64,000 nucleotides of DNA, from positions 19,539 to 83,538 of the forward strand of contig CANEZL010000019.1 of the NCBI GenBank assembly GCA_947444195.1. Reading direction: 5' to 3'. A program made the position numbers and the translations under genes. The stretch is from Methylobacteriaceae bacterium. GTDB lineage: Bacteria > Pseudomonadota > Alphaproteobacteria > Rhizobiales > Beijerinckiaceae. The notes below the pieces were generated by a model that searched no databases, was not told the origin of the DNA, and was given only the letters and a program-made list of their open reading frames with translations. Positions 57,348 through 64,000 of the stretch are shown piece by piece (within the stretch, counting starts at the first letter, position 1; every line of letters starts with the position of its first letter).

Positions 57348-58837
57348 GCCCACCAGGGCTTCGGCAGCGTCATCCGCCCGGCCGCGTCCTCGATCGTCTG
57401 CGCCGCCGCGAACAGGGTCTCCTCGTCGAAGGGCCGGCCGATGAGCTGGAGGCCGAGCGGCAGGCCCTGGCCGTCGAGGCCCGCCGGCACCGCGATGCCC
57501 GGGAGCCCGGCCATGTTCACGGTCACGGTGAACACGTCGTTGAGGTACATCTCCACGGGGTCGGCCGAGGCCATCTCGCCGATGCCGAAGGCCGACGACG
57601 GGGTGGCGGGCGTCAGGATGGCGTCGACGCCGTCCGCGTAGGCCGCCTCGAAGTCGCGCTTGATCAGGGTGCGGATCTTCTGGGCGCGCACGTAGTAGGC
57701 GTCGTAGTAGCCCGCCGAGAGCACGTAGGTGCCGATCATGATGCGGCGGCGCACCTCGCGGCCGAAGCCCGCCGCGCGGGTCTTCTCGTACAGGCCCACG
57801 ATGTCGCCGGCCGGCACGCGCAGGCCGTAGCGCACGCCGTCGTAGCGGGCGAGGTTCGAGGAGGCCTCGGCCGGGGCCACGATGTAGTAGGCGGGCAGCG
57901 CGTGCCGGGTGTTGGGCAGCGAGATCTCCCGGATCGTCGCGCCGGCCGCGCGCAGCCAGTCCGCGCCCTGGTCCCAGAGTCGCTGGATCTCGGCCGGCAT
58001 GCCCTCGACCCGATATTCCTTCGGGATGCCGATGGTGAGCCCCTTCACGCCGCGGGAGATTGCGGCCTCGAAATCGGGCACGGGCAGGTCGGCGCAGGTG
58101 GTGTCGCGGGCGTCCGGCCCCGCCATGGAGCCGAGCAGGATCGCGCAGTCGCGCACCGTGCGGGCGATCGGCCCGGCCTGGTCGAGGGAGGAGGCGAAGG
58201 CCACCGTGCCCCAGCGCGAGCAGCGCCCGTAGGTCGGCTTGATGCCCACCGTGCCGGTGAAGGCGGCGGGCTGGCGGATCGAGCCGCCGGTATCGGTGGC
58301 CGTGGCGCCCAGGCAGAGGCGGGCGGCCACCGCCGCCGCCGAGCCGCCCGAGGAGCCGCCGGGGACGATCCTCGCCTCGGAGACGACGCCGTCCACCTGC
58401 CGCCGCCAGGGCGAGACCACGTCGCCGAAGGCGCTGGTCTCGTTGGACGAGCCCATGGCGAACTCGTCGAGGTTGAGCTTGCCCAGCATCACCGCGCCGT
58501 CGCGCCAGAGATTGGCGGTGACGGCGGATTCGTAGTGCGGCTCGAAGCCCCCGAGGATCTTCGAGGCGGCGGTGGTGGTGACCCCGTGGGTGCAGAACAG
58601 GTCCTTGATGCCGAGCGGCAGGCCCTCGAGGGGCCGGCCCTCGCCGGCGGCGATCTTGGCGTCCGAGACCTCGGCCTGGGCGAGCGCCCGCTCCGGCGTC
58701 TCCAGGATGAAGGCGTTGAGCGCGCGCGCCTTCTCGACGGCGGCGATATGCGCCTGCGTCAGCTCGCGGGCCGAGAAGGTCCTGGCCCGGAGCCCGTCGC
58801 GCGCCTCGGCGAGGGTGAGTTCGTTGAGTTCGCTCAC
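57344..58837 (-). CDS. gatA: Aspartyl/glutamyl-tRNA amidotransferase subunit A
   Basis: 497 residues, amidase-signature family. It releases ammonia from glutamine for GatB. The Ser-cisSer-Lys triad is in place: Lys in LPLGIKDLF, the [12 protein letters not shown] block with cis-Ser, and the nucleophile Ser in [13 protein letters not shown]. It starts 96 bases after the gatC stop on the same strand. Confidence 0.97.
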   Translation of the reverse strand: MSELNELTLAEARDGLRARTFSARELTQAHIAAVEKARALNAFILETPERALAQAEVSDAKIAAGEGRPLEGLPLGIKDLFCTHGVTTTAASKILGGFEPHYESAVTANLWRDGAVMLGKLNLDEFAMGSSNETSAFGDVVSPWRRQVDGVVSEARIVPGGSSGGSAAAVAARLCLGATATDTGGSIRQPAAFTGTVGIKPTYGRCSRWGTVAFASSLDQAGPIARTVRDCAILLGSMAGPDARDTTCADLPVPDFEAAISRGVKGLTIGIPKEYRVEGMPAEIQRLWDQGADWLRAAGATIREISLPNTRHALPAYYIVAPAEASSNLARYDGVRYGLRVPAGDIVGLYEKTRAAGFGREVRRRIMIGTYVLSAGYYDAYYVRAQKIRTLIKRDFEAAYADGVDAILTPATPSSAFGIGEMASADPVEMYLNDVFTVTVNMAGLPGIAVPAGLDGQGLPLGLQLIGRPFDEETLFAAAQTIEDAAGRMTLPKPWWA

Positions 58838-58933
58838 GTGTCCTTGGTCCTCACGCCCGCGGGCGGGCCAGCCCGGAGGGAAGCCGGGCGCTCAGGCAGG
58901 ATGCTCGGTCCGGGGCCGGGCCGGCCGGTCGGC

Positions 58934-59221
58934 CTACTCGATCACCTTCGGGACGAGGAAGTAGTGGTCCTCGGTCTCGGGGGCGTTGGCCACGATCTCC
59001 CGGGCGCGTCCCCCGTCGGTCACCGCGTCCTCGCGCTTCTTCATGGCCATCGGCGTCACCGAGGTCATCGGCTCGACGCCCTCCACGTCGACGGCGCCGA
59101 GCTGCTCCACGAAGGCGAGGATGGCGTTCAGCTCGCCCTGGAGCGGGCCGACCTCCTCCTCGGAGACCGCGATGCGCGCCAGATGCGCGATGCGGCGGAC
59201 CGTCTGTGCGTCGACCGACAT
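58934..59221 (-). CDS. gatC: Aspartyl/glutamyl-tRNA amidotransferase subunit C
   Basis: 95 residues. It holds GatA and GatB together. [33 protein letters not shown] and [11 protein letters not shown] are typical. The ATG at 59221 starts [16 protein letters not shown]. It is the first gene of gatC-gatA-(membrane protein)-gatB. A divergent small secreted-protein gene starts 108 bases away. Confidence 0.95.
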   Translation of the reverse strand: MSVDAQTVRRIAHLARIAVSEEEVGPLQGELNAILAFVEQLGAVDVEGVEPMTSVTPMAMKKREDAVTDGGRAREIVANAPETEDHYFLVPKVIE

Positions 59222-59328
59222 GCTGTCCCTGAAGATGGCCCCCGCGGGGCGTAGCAAGAAATCCGCCGCGCTATAGCACCGGGCTTCGCGGGGCCGCAAC
59301 GCGGGGCCGCGGCGTGGTAGGATGCCCC

Positions 59329-59736
59329 ATGCCCCGCACGCCCCCCCACGCCCTGCTCCTCGCCCCGCTCCTCCTCGCCGGCCCCGTGCTGGCGGATCCG
59401 GCACCGAAGGCACCGCGGAGCGAGGCTCCGCCGGCGATCGCCTGCGCCTCGCTCGCCAACTACCGCATCCTGATGCGGCAGGCGCGGGACGCGGTCGCGG
59501 CGGCGGCGGTCCTGGCCGACCCGAAGGCGGACCATCTCGGCTGCGCGCGGCTGGAGCGGGACGGCGTCACGGGGCGCGCCGACCACGTCGTCCTCGACGG
59601 ACGGAGCTACGATTGCCTGAGCCTGCGCAGCACCAGCATCTGCCAGTGGACCGCGAGCGGAAGCGTCGCCCTGCCGCCGGAGAAGCCGGGCCGCGCGGCG
59701 GAACCGGCGAAGGAGACGGGGAAGGCCAAGCGCTGA
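59329..59736 (+). CDS. Small secreted hypothetical protein
   Basis: 135 residues. The signal peptide ([22 protein letters not shown]) is followed by a domain with four cysteines ([42 protein letters not shown]). A Lys/Glu/Pro-rich tail completes it. The pairing of cysteines suggests a disulfide-stabilised periplasmic protein. No family recognised. Divergent from gatC. Confidence 0.65.
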   Translation: MPRTPPHALLLAPLLLAGPVLADPAPKAPRSEAPPAIACASLANYRILMRQARDAVAAAAVLADPKADHLGCARLERDGVTGRADHVVLDGRSYDCLSLRSTSICQWTASGSVALPPEKPGRAAEPAKETGKAKR

Positions 59737-59924
59737 GGCCCCGCGCCGCGCGGGTCGGTTCGCGGGACGATGCCCCGAGCGCCTTCTGATACGATCTCCG
59801 CTTGATCGAAGCGGAGATCGTATCGGCCAAGCCCGCGCGGCGCCTGAGCGGAGCCCAGATCCGCCATCCCGAAGGGATCAAGCGGATCTGGTATGACAGT
59901 CGGCTCTCGGGACGGGACCGGGAA
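59737..59924. repeat. Hairpin region: 16-bp perfect stem plus shared repeat
   Basis: 59788-59824: GATACGATCTCCGCTT, loop GATCG, perfect complementary arm, 16 bp, shortly after a stop codon. 59856-59890: CAGATCCGC ... GCGGATCTG. Read on the minus strand the second unit (about 41 bases, CCAGATCCGCTTGATCC ...) closely matches 61774-61814. Both lie in gaps next to 3' ends. Confidence 0.6.
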
Positions 59925-60023
59925 TCAGTAGGGGCGGGTGCGGTGGTTCGGGGCGCCGCCGTAGCGGCGGCGCAGCCACGAGACGACGCGCGGGAGCAGG
60001 AAGGCGAGCAGGATCTTGCGCAT
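59925..60023 (-). CDS. Possible 32-residue basic membrane peptide
   Basis: MRKILLAFLLPRVVSWLRRR followed by 12 residues. A hydrophobic N-terminal helix and an Arg-rich C-terminal half are visible. GAGAGAGGCCCC sits just before the ATG, a good ribosome-binding site. It lies 66 bases after the end of xthA, on the same strand. Short amphipathic peptides like this occur in related bacteria. Moderate support only. Confidence 0.4.
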   Translation of the reverse strand: MRKILLAFLLPRVVSWLRRRYGGAPNHRTRPY

Positions 60024-60088
60024 GGGGCCTCTCTCAACGGTTGGGTTGCCGGGCCAATGCGGCTCCCCGCCTTCCGTTCCAGGCCGGG

Positions 60089-60898
60089 TCACAACTCCAG
60101 GGCGAGGGTCACCGGCACGTGGTCGGAGGGGCGCTCCCAGCCCCGCGTCTCGCGGGAGACGGTGACGGCGCGCACCGTGCCGGCGAGGTCGGGGGAGACC
60201 CAGGCGTGGTCGAGGCGGCGCCCCTTGTTGGCGAGCTCCCAGTTCGGCGAGCGGTAGCTCCACCACGTGTAGATCTTCTCCGGCTCCGGGGTGAGGAGCC
60301 GCGCCGTGTCGATCCAGCCGGCCTCAGCCCGCAGGGTCTCCAGGGCCTCGGTCTCGACGGGGGTGTGGCTCACCACGTCGAGGAGCTGCCTGTGCGACCA
60401 GACGTCGTGCTCCAGGGGCGCCACGTTGAGGTCGCCCACGAGGATCGCCGGCCCGGAGACCCGCCGCCCGCCCCAGGCGCGGAGTTCCGCCAGGAAGTCG
60501 AGCTTGTGCGCGAATTTCGGGTTGAGCCCCCGGTCGGGCACGTCGCCGCCGGCCGGCACGTAGAAATCGTGCAGCACGATCCCCGCCGCCGGCCCCGCCT
60601 CGCGCCCGAGCACCGCCGAGATGTGGCGCGCGTCCGCCCGCTCGCAGAAGCCCATCACCGCCGGATCGAGGAGGGGGAAGCGCGAGAGGATGGCGACGCC
60701 GTTATAGCCCTTCTGCCCGGCGAACACCGCGTGCTCGTAGCCCGAGCCCTTGAGCGCTCGCAGCGGGAAGAGCTCGTCCGGGCACTTGGTCTCCTGCAGG
60801 CAGAGCACGTCCGGCTTGGCCTCGGAGAGGAAGCGCAGCACGGAATCGATGCGCAGGCGCACCGAGTTGATGTTCCAGGTGGAGACAGTGAGGCGCAA
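60089..60898 (-). CDS. xthA: Exodeoxyribonuclease III
   Basis: 269 residues, AP endonuclease and 3'-5' exonuclease of base-excision repair. Motifs: TVSTWNINSVRLR, LCLQETKCPDELFP (metal-binding Glu), YNGVAILSR, LVGDLNVAP, RRLDHAWVSPDL, and the catalytic SDHVPV at the C-terminus. The likely start is a TTG at 60898 with GGGAG about seven bases ahead; it reproduces the family length. No ATG lies close to the conserved start. Confidence 0.93.
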   Translation of the reverse strand: MRLTVSTWNINSVRLRIDSVLRFLSEAKPDVLCLQETKCPDELFPLRALKGSGYEHAVFAGQKGYNGVAILSRFPLLDPAVMGFCERADARHISAVLGREAGPAAGIVLHDFYVPAGGDVPDRGLNPKFAHKLDFLAELRAWGGRRVSGPAILVGDLNVAPLEHDVWSHRQLLDVVSHTPVETEALETLRAEAGWIDTARLLTPEPEKIYTWWSYRSPNWELANKGRRLDHAWVSPDLAGTVRAVTVSRETRGWERPSDHVPVTLALEL

Positions 60899-61053
60899 GG
60901 CGGGCTCCCGACACGAGGGGCCAGGGATAGCCGATTTCCCGCGGTCCCGCCGTTGCGCGGAAGCGGCACCGGGGGGTCGCGCGCGAATTGCCGTGCAGGG
61001 AGCGGACAAAGCGGCTATGGGCGCGCTCCGCATCCCGTTCGAGGCCAGCGCCC

Positions 61054-61761
61054 GTGACCTTCGTCCGTTCCGCCACCTTCAACGCCTACTGGGCCGTGTG
61101 GACCGCGCTGTTCCTCGCGCCGCTCGCGGTGCTCGCGGCCCTCGGCGCCCCCGCCCGCCCGATCCGGGCGGCGACCCGCCTGTGGGCGCGCGGCATCCTG
61201 TTCGGCCTCGCGCGCATCGTGGGGCTGCGCTACGCCGAGGAGGGCCGCGAGCGCATCCCGGCCGAGCCCTGCCTGATCGTGGCCAACCACCAGTCGGCCT
61301 GGGAGACGCTGGCCTTCCTCATCCTGGTGCCGGACGTGGCGATCATCGCCAAGCGCGAGCTCGTCTCGATCCCGGTGGTGGGCTGGTTCCTGCGCCGCTC
61401 GCCCATGATCATCATCGACCGGGCCAACGGCACCCAGGCCCTGCGCACGATGATCGACGAGAGCCGGGCCGCGGTGGCGCAGGGGCGCTCGATCCTGATC
61501 TTCCCGGAGGGGACGCGCAGCGCCTTCGGCGCGCCGGTCCAGTTCAAGCGCGGGGTCGAGCTGCTCTACAACCGCCTCGGCCTCTCCGTGCTGCCGGTGG
61601 CGGTCGATTCGGGGCTGTACTGGCCGAGCGGCTCGCGGATGCGGGCGGGCACGGTGATGGTGCGCTACCTCGCCCCCCTCGGGGCCGGCCTGCCCACGGA
61701 GGCCTTCATGGACGGCACCGAGCGGGCGATCCAGCAGGCGCTCGGCGGGCAGGCGGCCTGA
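61054..61761 (+). CDS. plsC: 1-acylglycerol-3-phosphate O-acyltransferase
   Basis: 235 residues. It makes phosphatidic acid at the inner membrane. Helices at the N-terminus are followed by VANHQSAWETL (the acyltransferase HX4D motif with Glu in place of Asp, common in this subgroup) and ILIFPEGTRSAFG. The start is a GTG at 61054; an upstream ATG at 60988 would add 22 poorly conserved residues. It is divergent from xthA. Confidence 0.9.
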   Translation: MTFVRSATFNAYWAVWTALFLAPLAVLAALGAPARPIRAATRLWARGILFGLARIVGLRYAEEGRERIPAEPCLIVANHQSAWETLAFLILVPDVAIIAKRELVSIPVVGWFLRRSPMIIIDRANGTQALRTMIDESRAAVAQGRSILIFPEGTRSAFGAPVQFKRGVELLYNRLGLSVLPVAVDSGLYWPSGSRMRAGTVMVRYLAPLGAGLPTEAFMDGTERAIQQALGGQAA

Positions 61762-61773
61762 GCCCGGCGGCTC

Positions 61774-61814
61774 ATACCGGATCCGATCGATCCCTTCGGG
61801 ACGGCGGATCCGGG
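61774..61814 (+). repeat. Short dispersed repeat with terminal inverted arms
   Basis: ATACCGGATCCGATCGATC then CCTTCGGGACGGCGGATCCG. The arms CCGGATCC (61777-61784) and GGATCCGG (61806-61813) are inverted. The same unit is inverted at about 59853-59893. It lies between convergent plsC and lolA, and may act as a bidirectional terminator. Confidence 0.6.
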
Positions 61815-61893
61815 CTTCGCTCCTGCGCCGCGTGGGCTCGCGCCGCGCGGGCTCGGTCGATACGACCCCCGCCTCGATCGAGCGGAGATCGGA

Positions 61894-62850
61894 TCAGGGG
61901 TTGCGCGACTGCTTGATGCGCTCGGCCATCGCCTTGTCCTCGGCGCGGCCGTAATTGATGAAGAACAGGGTCCCGTCCACGGGCTTGCCCTTCTGCAGGT
62001 TCGAGAGCTGCACCGTGGTGAGGTAGCCCTGCGGATCGGTGATCCGCCACTGCGCCAGGGTCTTCATCTCGGGGTCGAAATAGAGCTGGATCTTCGAGGT
62101 GCCGCCGAGGGTGGCGCGGTCCTCCAGGCCGATGCGGATGCCGCCGGGCTCGTTCGTCACCTCGGTCACGCTGAGGTCGCGGGCGAGGTCGATCTTCTCG
62201 CGCAGCAGGAATTTCAAGGGCGTCTGGGCGATGAAGTAGACGTCCTGGGTGGCGAGCTTGCGGTCGCGCACCGCCACGGAGGTGCCGTCGGCCACCACTT
62301 CGAGGGGCGAGGGCTGGTCGTAGTCGAAGCGCAGGCGGCCGGGCTTGGCGATGGTGAGCCTGCCGCCGATCCGGCGCCCGTCCGCGGCGATCTGCATGAA
62401 GTTGCCGGTCAGCGTCGACAGGCCGTTGAAATAGGCGTTGGCCTGGGCGAGCACGGTCGCCGGATCGGCTTGTTCCAGGCTCTGCGTCACGGCGGCAGGC
62501 GCCCCCACCGCGGCGACGCGGGCATCGGGCTTCTCCGCCGGCTTCTCGGCGGCCTTGTCCGCCGCCTTGGGGGCGCCCTTGATGCTGCCGGTCTTCTCGT
62601 TGCCGGGTTTGGCTTCCTTGGGCTCCTTGGCCTCCTTCTGGGGCTTCGGCGCGGGCTTCTTCGGGGCCGCGGCGGCGGGGGAGGCGGGCTCCGGCTCGGG
62701 CTCGGCCGCCGGGGCCGGCTGCTCCTTGCGGCCGCCGAACAGGTTGTCGAGGAAGGCGCCGACCTGCGCCTCGGCCGGCGCCACGGGGGCGAGCCACGCG
62801 GCGAGGACGAGGAGCGAACCTGCGACGGGGCTGGTGCGGCGGCCGGTCAT
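61894..62850 (-). CDS. lolA: Outer-membrane lipoprotein carrier LolA family protein
   Basis: 318 residues. The signal peptide (MTGRRTSPVAGSLLVLAAWL ... AEAQ) is followed by an unusually long low-complexity Ala/Pro/Lys/Glu linker (residues about 45-125). The LolA fold follows: LSTLTGNFMQIAADGRRIGGRLTIAKPGRLRFDY and GTLFFINYGRAEDKAMAERI. LolA ferries lipoproteins from the inner to the outer membrane. The linker makes it about 110 residues longer than E. coli LolA. It lies downstream of ftsK, a common arrangement. Confidence 0.87.
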   Translation of the reverse strand: MTGRRTSPVAGSLLVLAAWLAPVAPAEAQVGAFLDNLFGGRKEQPAPAAEPEPEPASPAAAAPKKPAPKPQKEAKEPKEAKPGNEKTGSIKGAPKAADKAAEKPAEKPDARVAAVGAPAAVTQSLEQADPATVLAQANAYFNGLSTLTGNFMQIAADGRRIGGRLTIAKPGRLRFDYDQPSPLEVVADGTSVAVRDRKLATQDVYFIAQTPLKFLLREKIDLARDLSVTEVTNEPGGIRIGLEDRATLGGTSKIQLYFDPEMKTLAQWRITDPQGYLTTVQLSNLQKGKPVDGTLFFINYGRAEDKAMAERIKQSRNP

Positions 62851-62985
62851 CGTGGGGCGGTCTCCTCAGGGTCCGGGCGCACCGGGGAACGGGCGCCGCC
62901 GGTCCGGGCATGCGGGGCAGGGCTCGCTTAGAGCCCGGCCCTGTGGCGAAGATGCGACGCCGGGGACGAGCCCGGCATCGGTCCG

Positions 62986-64000
62986 TCACTCGTCGTCGTA
63001 GAGGGCGACGCCCATGCCGGCGGAGACGTGCGGCCCGGTATCGACCAGGATCTCGCGCTTGCCCGCGTGGTTGGCGGGCCCGACGATGCCCTCGATCTCC
63101 ATCCGCTCCATGATCGAGGCGGCCCGGTTGTAGCCGATCTGGAGACGGCGCTGGATGTAGCTCGTCGAGGCCTTCTGGTCCCGCAGCACCACCTGCACCG
63201 CCTGCTCGTAGAGGTCGCCCCCCGCCTCGCCGCCGGTGGCCGCCACGAAGGCGCCCACGTCGAAGACGGGCGGGTCCTCCTCGCGCTCCTCCGGCACCGC
63301 GGCCTTGGCGGCGCGGGAGCCCTTGGCCGGCGCGGCCTCCTCCGCCGGGTCGTCGGCGGTGACGGCGTCGAGATAGGCGGGCCTTCCCTGGCGCTTCAGG
63401 TGGGCCACCACGCTCTCGACTTCCGAGTCCGAGCAGAACGGCCCGTGCACCCGCGTCGTGCGCCCGCCGCCCGCCATGAACAGCATGTCGCCCTGACCCA
63501 GCAGCTGCTCAGCGCCCATCTCGCCGAGAATGGTCCGCGAGTCGATCTTGCTCGTCACCTGGAAGGAGATGCGGGTCGGGAAGTTCGCCTTGATCGTGCC
63601 GGTGATGACATCCACCGAGGGGCGCTGCGTGGCCATGATCAGGTGGATGCCGGCCGCCCGCGCCATCTGGGCGAGGCGCTGGATCGCACCCTCGATGTCC
63701 TTGCCGGCCACCATCATCAGGTCGGCCATCTCGTCCACCACGATCACGATGTAGGGCAACGGCGACAGGTCCATCGCCTCGTCCTCGTACACCGCCTCGC
63801 CGGTGTGGCGGTCGAAGCCCGTCTGCACCGTGCGGGTGATGGTCTCGCCGCGCTCGCGGGCCTCCTTCATCCGGGCGTTGTAGCCGTCGATGTTGCGCAC
63901 GGCGATCTTGGACATCTTCTTGTAGCGCTCCTCCATCTCGCGCACGGCCCATTTGAGGGCGATGACCGCCTTCTTCGGGTCGATGACGACGGGGGAGAGC
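62986..64000 (-). CDS. ftsK: DNA translocase FtsK, C-terminal part (cut by window edge)
   Basis: The last 337 codons are in the window. The motor beta domain includes [26 protein letters not shown], the Walker [19 protein letters not shown], and [25 protein letters not shown]. The gamma winged-helix domain follows ([35 protein letters not shown]), which reads KOPS sequences and activates XerCD. A Pro/Glu-rich linker of about 50 residues separates them. The 5' part lies beyond 64000. Confidence 0.96.
   Translation of the reverse strand, partial: LSPVVIDPKKAVIALKWAVREMEERYKKMSKIAVRNIDGYNARMKEARERGETITRTVQTGFDRHTGEAVYEDEAMDLSPLPYIVIVVDEMADLMMVAGKDIEGAIQRLAQMARAAGIHLIMATQRPSVDVITGTIKANFPTRISFQVTSKIDSRTILGEMGAEQLLGQGDMLFMAGGGRTTRVHGPFCSDSEVESVVAHLKRQGRPAYLDAVTADDPAEEAAPAKGSRAAKAAVPEEREEDPPVFDVGAFVAATGGEAGGDLYEQAVQVVLRDQKASTSYIQRRLQIGYNRAASIMERMEIEGIVGPANHAGKREILVDTGPHVSAGMGVALYDDE

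Overview
This 64 kb window is a very GC-rich (about 70% or more by eye) stretch of chromosome from an alphaproteobacterium of the Hyphomicrobiales. It is most likely a member of the Methylobacteriaceae. The evidence is gene content and style: a fused transaldolase/phosphoglucose isomerase, a class I lysyl-tRNA synthetase, an Omp19-like lipoprotein, small proteins with the rhizobial AANDN and IGHNS motifs, and several families of short palindromic intergenic repeats. Genus-level identity is inference. No rRNA, tRNA, CRISPR array or insertion sequence was seen.

Layout. 0-8 kb (minus strand): carbohydrate metabolism, with the start of gnd, tal-pgi, tkt, a GH15 glucoamylase-like gene and an anchored hypothetical. 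8-20 kb (plus): a complete assimilatory nitrate/nitrite module. nasT-nasS encode the antiterminator and nitrate sensor. A FAD reductase, siroheme nitrite reductase, FeS/FAD/NADPH reductase, nasA and cysG follow. Two -24/-12 (sigma-54) promoters and an ANTAR-type RNA hairpin with a terminator in front of the nitrite-reductase operon give a readable regulatory circuit. 20-28 kb: a SCO1-like protein, a frameshifted GT2 glycosyltransferase, an orphan solute-binding protein, lysK overlapping a convergent flavoprotein, and a zinc-peptidase-like gene. 28.6-35.3 kb: a three-gene, start/stop-overlapping cluster (transglutaminase-DUF2126, circularly permuted ATP-grasp/alpha-E, transglutaminase), a predicted peptide-ligation system of unknown role. 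35.4-37.3 kb: mntR and mntH, divergent, with an MntR box on the mntH promoter. 37.4-43 kb: a TPP-dependent decarboxylase, an AT-rich foreign island with one HEPN-motif gene, and a divergent lysR/SLC13 transporter pair.

43-47 kb: sdhCDA and sdhB, separated by a DUF433 (antitoxin-like) and VapD-like (toxin-like) gene pair. 47.6-50.8 kb: pseudoazurin, an Omp19-like protease-inhibitor lipoprotein, a peptide deformylase homologue lacking two of three metal ligands, a glutathione S-transferase and a small secreted protein. 50.9-54.6 kb: an efflux operon (DUF4345, FUSC, DUF1656, HlyD). 55.5-59.2 kb (minus): gatB, a small membrane gene, gatA, gatC. 59.3-64 kb: small secreted protein, xthA, plsC, lolA and the 3' part of ftsK.

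The most interesting items are the HEPN island (39.3-40.4 kb), the DUF433/VapD insertion inside the succinate dehydrogenase operon, the nitrate-control circuit, the ATP-grasp/transglutaminase cluster, and the degenerate deformylase.
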